A stretch of 8,395 nt of DNA, taken from contig JAISTN010000199.1 of NCBI GenBank assembly GCA_031272565.1, positions 1-8,395 on the forward strand. The letters are read 5' to 3'. Below, piece after piece: positions 1 through 5,982 of this stretch; the stretch's first letter is position 1; every line of letters begins with the position of its first letter. Source of the DNA: Bifidobacteriaceae bacterium (GTDB lineage: Bacteria > Actinomycetota > Actinomycetes > Actinomycetales > WQXJ01). The position numbers were made by a program, and so were the translations under genes. The notes beneath the pieces were generated by a model. The model did not search any database. It was not told the DNA's origin and saw only the letters and a program-made list of their open reading frames with translations.

Positions 1-1
1 G

Positions 2-1330
2 GCCGGGCAATGGCACCCGCTGGGCGCCGTCCGGGCGGTCACGGTGCCACCCGGTGCCACCGTCCTGGAACCGCAAGTCCGGGCGGATGGGCCCGGCCGC
101 TGGCGGCTGGGCCGCCTGCTGTTGCAGGTGCTGCCCCAACGCCCCACCCGGGCCGGGTCCGGCGGCCCGGCCGCCGGGCCTGAAGTCAACACCGGCCGCG
201 GGCGGATCCTGCTGGTGACGGGCGCCTACCCCTCGCCGGAACACCCCTTTGCGGGAGCCTTCATCCACACCCGTGTCCAGGCGTATCACGCCCTGGGGGC
301 GCCGGTCGATGTCTTCGAGATCGGCCCGCGGCCGGACGCGGCCGCGGGCCAGCGCGAGTTCGAAGGCATCACCATCGCCACCGGCGGCGCGGCCGCGCTC
401 CAGGACTTGATCGCCACCGGGCTCTACCGGCACGTGGCGGTGCATGTGCTGACCAAGAACTCTTGGCGGGCCATCAGGGATTGGGCGGGCGTGGTGCCGC
501 TGACGGTCTGGGTGCACGGCTCTGAAATCCAGCCCTGGACCAAGCGCCGCTATGACATTGTGGGCGCCAAGGCCCTGGAAAGCGCCCTGGCCAACACCCA
601 CACCCGGATGGCTATGTGGCGTGAAGTCTGCGCCGTGCCCGGCCTGGACCTGGTGTTTGTCTCCCAGACCTTCCGGCGGGAAGTGGCGGCCGACTTGGCG
701 GCTTACGGCATCGACCTGGCCCAGGTGAGGACGCAGGTGGTGCCCAACCCGATCGACACAGGGCGGTTTGCCGGGCCGCCCAAAGACCCGGCTCAACGCA
801 CCAAGATTTTGATGATCCGGACGTTCTTTGGCCGCAAGTACGGGACCGACTTGGCCGTGAGCGCCATCGGCGGCCTGGCGGCCGAACCGTGGTTTGACGA
901 ACTGGAGTTCACCATTGCCGGGGATGGCCCAGACTTCGAGGCGACGGTGGCGCCGCTGCGGGAATACGCCAATGTGCAGCTCTGGCGCGGCTACCTGACG
1001 CACGCCCAGATCGCGCAGTTGCAGGCCAGCCACGGCGTGATGCTGATGCCGACCCGCTGGGATTCGCAAGGGGTGTCCCGGGATGAGGCGATGGCGGCCG
1101 GCCTGGTGGTGATCACCAACGCGGTGGCGGCCGTGCCTGAGTTCATCTCCGACCAGGAGGGCTACCTGGCCCCGGCCGATGATTGGCCGGCGATGGCGGA
1201 CGCCGTCCGCGACTTGCACGCCCACCCGGAGGTCTTCGCGGCCAAGTCGGCTGCGGCGGCGGCCCGGGTGCGGGCCACGCTGGCCGCGCCGCTGATCGCC
1301 GCCCAAGAACTGTCGCTCCTGAGCACCTGA
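2..1330 (+). CDS. GT4-type glycosyltransferase, 5' end outside the window
   Basis: This is a GT-B fold glycosyltransferase, family 4-like, predicted to move a sugar from an activated nucleotide donor onto a growing surface glycan at the cytoplasmic membrane face. Numbered from the GTG at 44, the first Rossmann strand is RILLVTGAYPSP (about 54-65). VWVHGSEI (155-162) and FVSQTFRREV (205-214) follow in the N-terminal domain. PNPID (234-238), AGDGP (292-296) and the donor-site pattern D340-SQGVSRD-E348-AMAAG lie in the C-terminal domain. D340 stands where the E-x7-E motif usually has Glu, a conservative change. No stop occurs in frame between base 2 and the GTG at 44, no ribosome binding site is visible there, and about 50 residues precede the first strand, so the true start is probably further left and may add another domain. 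It converges on the epimerase gene. Acceptor and donor cannot be read from the sequence. Confidence 0.85.
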   Translation, partial: AGQWHPLGAVRAVTVPPGATVLEPQVRADGPGRWRLGRLLLQVLPQRPTRAGSGGPAAGPEVNTGRGRILLVTGAYPSPEHPFAGAFIHTRVQAYHALGAPVDVFEIGPRPDAAAGQREFEGITIATGGAAALQDLIATGLYRHVAVHVLTKNSWRAIRDWAGVVPLTVWVHGSEIQPWTKRRYDIVGAKALESALANTHTRMAMWREVCAVPGLDLVFVSQTFRREVAADLAAYGIDLAQVRTQVVPNPIDTGRFAGPPKDPAQRTKILMIRTFFGRKYGTDLAVSAIGGLAAEPWFDELEFTIAGDGPDFEATVAPLREYANVQLWRGYLTHAQIAQLQASHGVMLMPTRWDSQGVSRDEAMAAGLVVITNAVAAVPEFISDQEGYLAPADDWPAMADAVRDLHAHPEVFAAKSAAAAARVRATLAAPLIAAQELSLLST

Positions 1331-1342
1331 CCCCCTGGCCCG

Positions 1343-1366
1343 CCCCGGACCCCCAACCTTCGGGGT
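1343..1366. terminator. possible weak hairpin between convergent genes
   Basis: The 57 bases between the glycosyltransferase stop and the epimerase stop hold a short inverted repeat: ACCCC (1349-1353) against GGGGT (1362-1366) with an 8-base loop. CCCCG (1343-1347) against CGGGG (1361-1365) is a competing pairing. There is no T-tract on either strand, so any factor-independent termination would be weak. The placement between two converging genes is the main argument. Confidence 0.2.
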
Positions 1367-1387
1367 GGCACGCGGTTGGCAGCGGGC

Positions 1388-2440
1388 TTAGCGGGGCGGC
1401 GTCAGAGCCTGGGCCACCTTGGTGGCGGCGTGGCCGTCGCCGTACCAGTCCGGGCGGGGGCTGGTGGGCTTGGCGCGGCCCACCTGGGCCGCCAGGCCGG
1501 CCACGTCCGGCACCAGGACATTCCAGCCGTCCTGGAGGGTCTCCACCCACTCGGTTTCGGTGCGGATGGTGGTGCACAACCGGTCCAGCAGGTAGGCCTC
1601 CTTTTGCAGGCCGCCCGAATCGGTCACCACGCCCTGCGACCCCAGCACCGCCGCCACCATGTCCGGGTAGGGCAGCGGATCATGCACCTCGATGGCGCCG
1701 CGGGCCAACTCCAGGCCAAATTCGGCCGCCCGGGCTTTCAGCCGCGGGTGGGCCAACAGTTTGACCGTCAGCGGCAGCCCGGCCAACTCGTCCAGGATCA
1801 GCTTCAGCCGGGCTGGGCTGTCGGTGTTGTCCGCCCGGTGGATGGTGCAGACCACGTAGCCGCCCTGGCTGGCATCGGGCACCGCCCCCAAGGCCAGGAC
1901 CGCGTCGCGCACCCGGTAGCAGACATCCGTCATGACATCGCCCACCACCACGGCCCGGTCCGCCAGGCCTTCCGTTCGCAGATGCTCCAGCGCCACCTGG
2001 GTGGGCGGCAGCAGCAGGTCCGCCGCGTGGTCGGTCAGCACCCGGTTGTGTTCCTCCGGCATGCGGCGGTTGAAGCTGCGCAGCCCCGCCTCCAGGTGAG
2101 CCACCGGCAGGTGGATCTTGACGGCCGCTAACGCGCCCGCCAGGGTCGAATTGGTGTCACCGTAGACCAGCGTCCAATCCGGCTGTTCGGCCTCCAGCAC
2201 CGGCTCGATGGCGGCCAGCATGGCACCGGTCTGGGCGCCGTGGGAACCCGAGCCGATTGCCAGGTGGATGTCCGGATCCGGGATGTGCAGGTCGGCAAAG
2301 AAGACATCTGACATGTTGGCGTCGTAGTGCTGCCCGGTGTGCACAATGACATGCCCGATGCCGTTCGCCGCCAACGCTTCCGCCACTGGGGCGAGTTTCA
2401 CAAACTGTGGGCGGGCGCCCACAATGCTGACAACCTTCAT
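1388..2440 (-). CDS. wecB: Non-hydrolysing UDP-GlcNAc-type 2-epimerase (WecB/WbpI family)
   Basis: This cytoplasmic enzyme inverts C2 of a UDP-2-acetamido sugar by reversible elimination and re-addition of UDP. At 350 residues it is close to the usual family length. Visible motifs are GARPQFVK (8-15), HTGQHYD (34-40), YGDTNST with D95 (93-99), LEAGLRSFNRRMPEEHNR with E117 and E129/E130 (116-133), TIHRADNT with H201 (199-206), HPR (231-233) and TDSGGLQKEA (273-282). The stretch RTETEWVETLQDGWN (293-307) resembles, from memory, epimerases acting on diacetamido-uronic acids (WbpI) more than E. coli WecB. The acetyltransferase, aminotransferase and oxidoreductase nearby favour that reading: UDP-GlcNAc3NAcA to UDP-ManNAc3NAcA. 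Plain UDP-GlcNAc to UDP-ManNAc remains possible. The ATG start is well supported by GGAGGA just upstream (complement of 2445-2450). It is transcribed divergently from trpD, with TACACT (complement of 2480-2485) as a possible -10 but no clear -35. Confidence 0.93.
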   Translation of the reverse strand: MKVVSIVGARPQFVKLAPVAEALAANGIGHVIVHTGQHYDANMSDVFFADLHIPDPDIHLAIGSGSHGAQTGAMLAAIEPVLEAEQPDWTLVYGDTNSTLAGALAAVKIHLPVAHLEAGLRSFNRRMPEEHNRVLTDHAADLLLPPTQVALEHLRTEGLADRAVVVGDVMTDVCYRVRDAVLALGAVPDASQGGYVVCTIHRADNTDSPARLKLILDELAGLPLTVKLLAHPRLKARAAEFGLELARGAIEVHDPLPYPDMVAAVLGSQGVVTDSGGLQKEAYLLDRLCTTIRTETEWVETLQDGWNVLVPDVAGLAAQVGRAKPTSPRPDWYGDGHAATKVAQALTPPR

Positions 2441-2570
2441 GCGGTCCTCCGGTCAAATGCCACGTCAATGCCACCAGGCAGTGTAAGCCCGATCGGCCGT
2501 GCGGGGGCCGGGCCACCCGGCCCGGCCGCGCGCTCCCGCAGAAACATGGGGCGACTATCATTGGGATGCC

Positions 2571-2602
2571 TTGACCAAGCGCCCTGCACTGGGTGTTAGG
2601 GT
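2571..2602 (+). promoter_or_regulatory. candidate promoter of trpDCF
   Basis: TTGACC (2571-2576) and TAGGGT (2597-2602) lie in the divergent intergenic region ahead of trpD. They resemble actinobacterial housekeeping -35 and -10 elements, but the 20-base spacer is longer than ideal. Transcription would begin near 2609, leaving a leader of about 60 bases. That leader has no run of TGG codons and no strong hairpin, so I see no Trp-attenuation device. A second -10-like TATCAT lies at 2556-2561 without a good -35 partner. Confidence 0.3.
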
Positions 2603-2657
2603 CCCACGGCCTGACGGAATGGGCGCCCAACCCGGCTGTGTCGCCGCCAACCAGTGA

Positions 2658-2664
2658 AGAAGGA
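2658..2664 (+). promoter_or_regulatory. ribosome binding site setting the trpD start
   Basis: AGAAGGA lies four bases before the ATG at 2669. It lies downstream of the earlier in-frame GTG at 2654, which has no comparable site, so translation most likely begins at 2669. The same AGAAGGA core precedes the GTG start at 5389. Confidence 0.6.
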
Positions 2665-2668
2665 AACC

Positions 2669-3694
2669 ATGTATCAGGACGTATTGTCCAAGGTCACCAC
2701 CCATCAGGAACTGACCCAACAGGAAGTCTCGGAGTTGATCAGCGCCATCAACACCGGCAGTGTGTCCGACGTCCAAATCGCCGGCTTCCAGGTCGCCTTG
2801 CTGATGAAAGGCGCTTCCCTGCCGGAGATCGCCTACATCGCCAAAGCCATGCGTGACAACTGCGTGCCGCTGCGGCCCAAGGTCAGCGCCGAACTGATGG
2901 ACACCTGCGGCACCGGCGGCGGCCTGAGCACGTTCAATATTTCGACCGCCACGGCCATTGTGGCCGCCGCGGCCGGCATCCCGGTGGCCAAGCATGGTTC
3001 GCGTTCCATCGCCTCCCTGTCTGGCTCGGCCGATGTGCTGGAGGCCCTAGGCGTCAACATCATGCTGACCCCGCCGCAGGCGGAGGAACTGATTGAGCGG
3101 ATCGGCATCGCCTTCCTCTACGCGCCCCTGTTCCACCCGGTGATGGGCAAGGTGCTGCCGCCGGAAACCGAACTGGGCATCAAGACGATCTTCTATACGA
3201 TTATTGGCCCGCTGATCAACCCGGCTTTTGCCCCCCGGCACCTGCTAGGCGTCTACAAGCCGGAACTGCTGGACACGGTGGCCTATGTGGCCCGCGAACT
3301 GGGTTACACCAAGGCCCTGTTTGTGCACGGCCTGGACGGGTTGGATGAAATCTCGCTGCTGGGCACCACCCGCATCAACGAGTTGAAGGACGGCGCCATC
3401 ACCACCTACGACCTGACCCCGGAGGACGTGGGCCTGAAGCGTTGCACGCTGGAGGAAATCAAGACCGGCACGCCGGATGAAAATGCCGCCACCATCAATG
3501 GTGTTTTCGCAGGTGAGATCACCGGGCCGCGTCACGATGCGATTGTCATCAACGCGGCTGGCGCTCTGCTGGTGGGCGGTAAGGCGGCCGATTTCGACGC
3601 CGGCGTGGCGCTGGCCCGCGAACTGATCGCCTCTGGGGCGGCCCAAGCCAAGTTGGCGGAACTGCGGCAGGGTTCGCAGGCTTACGCGGCGTGA
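2669..3694 (+). CDS. trpD: Anthranilate phosphoribosyltransferase, variant type
   Basis: TrpD transfers the phosphoribosyl group of PRPP to anthranilate, the second step from chorismate to tryptophan. The 341-residue length is normal for this nucleoside phosphorylase-III/TrpD fold. A helical N-terminal domain (about 1-70) is followed by DTCGTGG (78-84), TFNISTA (88-94), AKHGSRS (107-113), GSADVLEALGV (119-129), FHPVMGKV (155-162), IGPLINPA (179-186) and HGLDGLDEIS with D226-E227 (220-229), the metal/PRPP acidic pair. It departs from the usual pattern: Gly85 replaces the Asp of GTGGD, Ser111 replaces the Asn of KHGN, and ETELGIKT stands where R-R-E-L-G is usual, followed by a one-residue-longer FYTIIGPL. 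From memory similar variants occur in methanogens; unverified. The start is the ATG after AGAAGGA, not the GTG at 2654. The stop overlaps the trpC start (GTGA). Confidence 0.9.
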   Translation: MYQDVLSKVTTHQELTQQEVSELISAINTGSVSDVQIAGFQVALLMKGASLPEIAYIAKAMRDNCVPLRPKVSAELMDTCGTGGGLSTFNISTATAIVAAAAGIPVAKHGSRSIASLSGSADVLEALGVNIMLTPPQAEELIERIGIAFLYAPLFHPVMGKVLPPETELGIKTIFYTIIGPLINPAFAPRHLLGVYKPELLDTVAYVARELGYTKALFVHGLDGLDEISLLGTTRINELKDGAITTYDLTPEDVGLKRCTLEEIKTGTPDENAATINGVFAGEITGPRHDAIVINAAGALLVGGKAADFDAGVALARELIASGAAQAKLAELRQGSQAYAA

Positions 3695-4557
3695 GCCCGG
3701 CCAGCGACTCCCAGCCCGGCCCGGGCACCGGGCCGCGCGGCGTGGCCAACCCCGCCGGTCCACCCGGCCCGGCCACCACCCCGGCCACCACCTTGGTCAC
3801 CACTGCAACTGATCCGTTCGCCGCCGCCCTGTTGGGGGCCCGGGCCGCCGGCACGCTGCCGGTGATCCCGGACATCAAGACCCGCTCGCCCAAGGAGGGC
3901 GACCTGCTGGCGGGCCGCGACCCGGTGGCGGTGGCGGCGGCCCTGGCCGCGGCCGGCGCCCCCGCCCTGTCGGTGGTGACCGAGCCAGCCCAGTTTGGCG
4001 GCTCGCTCGGCTTGTTGCGCCAGGTGGTGGCGGCCACGGGGCGGCCGGTGCTGCGCAAGGACTTTGTGGCCGGCCCGGCGGACATTGAACAGACGGTGGC
4101 AGCCGGGGCCAGCGCCCTGCTGCTGATCTGCGCCACGCTGGGCCGCCCCAAGCTGGAGCGCTTGTACAGCCTGGCAATAGAGGCCGGCCTGGAGCCACTG
4201 GTGGAAACGCACGATGCCGCCGAGTTGGCTTGGGCGCGCGACCTGGGCGCCGGCCTGGTGGGCATCAACAACCGCGACATCGCCGCGCTGGAACTGGATG
4301 ACGGCACCGTGGCCCGCACCACCGAACTGGCCGCCCTGGCCCCCGCCGGAGCCGTGGTGGTGTCCGAATCCGGTATCGGAACTCCGGCCGAGGCCGCCGC
4401 CGCCATTACCGCCGGGGCAAGTGCCGTCCTGGTGGGGACCGCCATCTGGCGGGCCGCGGACCCGGTGGCTTGCTACCGGGCCCTGGCCGGCGCGCTGCCC
4501 GCTGCGGCACCGTTGGCGCCGCCCGGCCTTGGCCCCCACTTGGGTGGCCAACCATGA
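3691..4557 (+). CDS. trpC: Indole-3-glycerol-phosphate synthase, variant type
   Basis: TrpC closes the indole ring, converting CdRP to indole-3-glycerol phosphate with loss of CO2 and water, on a TIM barrel. Catalytic and phosphate-site features are in order: PDIKTRSPKEG with D61, K63, S66 and P67 (60-70), QFGGS with F102 (101-105), LRKDF with K123 (121-125), ALLLI (142-146), LVETHD with E172 (170-175), GINNRD with N193 (191-196), SESGIG (225-230) and LVGTAIW (247-253). Asp61 replaces the usual glutamate of A-E-I-K, a conservative but catalytic-site change. Residues 1-40 are a Pro/Gly/Thr/Ala-rich, probably disordered tail instead of the usual N-terminal helix. The GTG start overlaps the trpD stop by four bases without a good ribosome binding site, suggesting translational coupling. 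A later start (GTG 3742 or TTG 3793) cannot be excluded. The stop overlaps the trpF start (ATGA). Confidence 0.9.
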   Translation: MSPASDSQPGPGTGPRGVANPAGPPGPATTPATTLVTTATDPFAAALLGARAAGTLPVIPDIKTRSPKEGDLLAGRDPVAVAAALAAAGAPALSVVTEPAQFGGSLGLLRQVVAATGRPVLRKDFVAGPADIEQTVAAGASALLLICATLGRPKLERLYSLAIEAGLEPLVETHDAAELAWARDLGAGLVGINNRDIAALELDDGTVARTTELAALAPAGAVVVSESGIGTPAEAAAAITAGASAVLVGTAIWRAADPVACYRALAGALPAAAPLAPPGLGPHLGGQP

Positions 4558-5225
4558 CCGGGCCCACCCCCCCAACACCCCGGCCCAAGGTCAAGGTCTG
4601 CGGCCTGATGAACGCCCCGGACGCCGCCATGTGCGCCGCCCAGGGCGTGGATGTGCTGGGCTTTGTGGTCAACTACCCGGTGCCGGTGCCGTGGAACTTG
4701 CCGCCGGCGGTGGCCAAAGAACTGATCGCGGGCCTGCCGCCCGGCCAGGCCAGTTGCATCGTGACCGGCGGGGCGCCCGCTGCCGTGGTCCAACTGGCGC
4801 AGGACCTGCAACCCAGCTTGGTGCAGCTTCACGTGCCCTACCCGGTGGAGCAGACGGCGGCCCTGGCCAGGCGGCTGGCAGCGATCGGCATGGGCGCCAT
4901 CCAGACCGTCTTCCCGGACACGCCCAACTTGACAGCCACGGTGGCGGCGCTGGCCGCCACCCCGGTGCGGGCTATCCTGATCGACCCGCGCACACCCGGC
5001 AACGCCACCGCGGGCGGCGCGGCCGATCTCACCCTGTATAACCGCCTGGCAGCGGTGGCCGCCGGCAAACCGCTGGTGCTGGCCGGTGGCCTAACTCCAG
5101 CCAACGTGGCCCAGGCGGTCCAAGCGACCGGGGCCACTCACATTGATGTCATGACCGGTGTGGAGACCGCCCCGGGCGCCAAGTCCAGCGCCCTGCTGGC
5201 CGCCCTCCTGGCGGCCCTACTCTGA
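4554..5225 (+). CDS. trpF: Phosphoribosylanthranilate isomerase, variant type
   Basis: TrpF performs the Amadori rearrangement of phosphoribosylanthranilate to CdRP, the step between TrpD and TrpC. The 223-residue (beta/alpha)8 protein keeps the opening KVKVCGL with catalytic Cys16 (12-18), VLGFVV (34-39), VQLH (90-93), ILIDPRT with the general-acid Asp144 (141-147), LAGGLTPANV (176-185) and DVMTGVETAPGAK (198-210), the phosphate-binding end of the barrel. Differences from common TrpF are NYPVPVPWNL (40-49) where a K-S-P-R-x-V loop is usual, QLHV rather than QLHG, and GGAAD rather than GGTG (154-158). The ATG is chosen because it overlaps the trpC stop by four bases (ATGA) and puts the first beta strand near residue 12; an extension to 4470 would run through the end of trpC. 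It is the last gene of the trpDCF unit. Confidence 0.88.
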   Translation: MTGPTPPTPRPKVKVCGLMNAPDAAMCAAQGVDVLGFVVNYPVPVPWNLPPAVAKELIAGLPPGQASCIVTGGAPAAVVQLAQDLQPSLVQLHVPYPVEQTAALARRLAAIGMGAIQTVFPDTPNLTATVAALAATPVRAILIDPRTPGNATAGGAADLTLYNRLAAVAAGKPLVLAGGLTPANVAQAVQATGATHIDVMTGVETAPGAKSSALLAALLAALL

Positions 5226-5231
5226 AAGCCG

Positions 5232-5265
5232 CGCCCGGCCCGGGCCTGGGCCGCGGCGCCGGGCG
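5232..5265 (+). terminator. GC-rich inverted repeat after trpF, possible terminator
   Basis: CGCCCGGC (5232-5239) is an exact inverted match of GCCGGGCG (5258-5265), with an 18-base intervening segment that is itself rich in GGCCC/GGGCC. It lies a few bases after the trpF stop, where a terminator would be expected. There is no following T-tract, so a factor-independent terminator is doubtful in such GC-rich DNA. Confidence 0.3.
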
Positions 5266-5297
5266 AGTACAGACAGCCAGCCGCCCATGGGGGACCC

Positions 5298-5334
5298 TTG
5301 ACTCTTGGGCGGCGGGGTACCCCTGGGATAGGGT
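5298..5334 (+). promoter_or_regulatory. candidate promoter of the acetyltransferase operon
   Basis: TAGGGT (5329-5334) is an actinobacterial-like -10. TTGGGC (5305-5310) lies 18 bases before it as a possible -35. A better-looking TTGACT at 5298-5303 would need a 25-base spacer. The same TAGGGT hexamer occurs ahead of trpD. This would make the sugar operon separately transcribed from trpDCF. Confidence 0.3.
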
Positions 5335-5376
5335 GGAGCCCGGCCATGTCCCCGCACTTCAACAGCGGGCCGTAAC

Positions 5377-5383
5377 AGAAGGA
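5377..5383 (+). promoter_or_regulatory. ribosome binding site for a GTG start
   Basis: AGAAGGA lies five bases before the GTG at 5389 and supports that codon as the start of the acetyltransferase. Confidence 0.6.
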
Positions 5384-5388
5384 CACAC

Positions 5389-5982
5389 GTGGACTACTTG
5401 GTGGCGCCCGGCGCCGATGTCGACAGCCGGGCCGTGGTAGGCGAAGGCTCCAAGATTTGGCACCTGGCACAGGTCCGGGAAGAGGCCGTGCTGGGCCGGG
5501 GCTGCATCATTGGCCGCGGCGCCTACATTGGCACTGGGGTCAAGTTGGGTGACAACTGCAAGGTGCAGAACTACGCCCTGGTCTATGAGCCGGCCGTGAT
5601 TGCCGATGGCGTCTTCATTGGCCCGGCGGCCGTGCTGACCAACGACACCTACCCCCGGGCGGTCAGCCCGGACGGGTCACTCAAGGGCGGCGACGACTGG
5701 GAACACGTGGGCGTCACCATCGAAGTGGGCGCGGCGATTGGCGCCCGCGCGGTGTGTGTTGCCCCCGTCACCATCGGGGCTTGGGCTACGGTTGGCTCCG
5801 GCGCGGTGGTGGTGAAAGATGTGCCGGCCTTTGCGCTGGTGGTGGGCGTGCCCGCCCGGCGCATCGGCTGGGTGGGCAAGGCGGGCCACCCGCTGGTGCC
5901 CGATGGCGATCAAGACTGGGTCTGCCCGGCCACGGGCGCCCGCTACAAGCAGGTTGGGGAAACCCTTCAGGAGGTTGAGTAA
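5389..5982 (+). CDS. wbpD: WbpD/WlbB-like UDP-sugar 3-N-acetyltransferase (left-handed beta helix)
   Basis: This is predicted to acetylate, from acetyl-CoA, the 3-amino group of a UDP-2-acetamido-3-amino-2,3-dideoxy sugar, the step after the aminotransferase. The 197 residues form a hexapeptide-repeat left-handed beta helix: imperfect repeats run from about 8 to 75 and 106 to 155 (for example IIGRGAYIGTGVKLGDNCKV, 40-59). Family landmarks are SKIWHLAQV (21-29), VQNYALVYEP (59-68), FIGPAAVLTNDTYPRA (76-91), the insertion loop 92-106, and KDVPAFALVVGVPARRIGWV (143-162). The C-terminal tail with WVCPATGARY (177-186) is also seen, from memory, in actinobacterial members. The GTG start follows AGAAGGA closely. 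It is the first gene of a three-gene operon; its TAA overlaps the next ATG by one base. The family assignment is strong; the exact substrate (uronic acid or hexose form) is inferred from the neighbours. Confidence 0.88.
   Translation: MDYLVAPGADVDSRAVVGEGSKIWHLAQVREEAVLGRGCIIGRGAYIGTGVKLGDNCKVQNYALVYEPAVIADGVFIGPAAVLTNDTYPRAVSPDGSLKGGDDWEHVGVTIEVGAAIGARAVCVAPVTIGAWATVGSGAVVVKDVPAFALVVGVPARRIGWVGKAGHPLVPDGDQDWVCPATGARYKQVGETLQEVE

Noticed and set aside
1376..2131. A 251-codon plus-strand frame opposite the epimerase.
   Set aside because: It shows Gln/His/Gly/Arg-rich shadow composition, while the opposite strand encodes all the epimerase signature motifs.
2619..2657. A 12-codon ATG reading frame just before trpD that could be a leader peptide.
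   Set aside because: It contains no Trp codons, has no convincing ribosome binding site, and is not followed by competing hairpins, so it does not look like a trp attenuator.
2654..2668. GTG at 2654 as the start of TrpD.
   Set aside because: The AGAAGGA site lies inside this segment and is well placed for the ATG at 2669; nothing comparable precedes the GTG.
4470..4553. ATG at 4470 as the start of TrpF.
   Set aside because: It would add a Pro/Arg-rich stretch lying wholly within trpC. The ATG at 4554 gives the ATGA coupling seen between the other trp genes and a normal TrpF N-terminus.
3549..4578. Long open frames on the minus strand across trpD/trpC (about 298 codons each).
   Set aside because: They are Ala/Gly/Pro/Arg-rich low-complexity translations opposite clearly recognisable TrpC and TrpD, typical of high-GC shadow frames.
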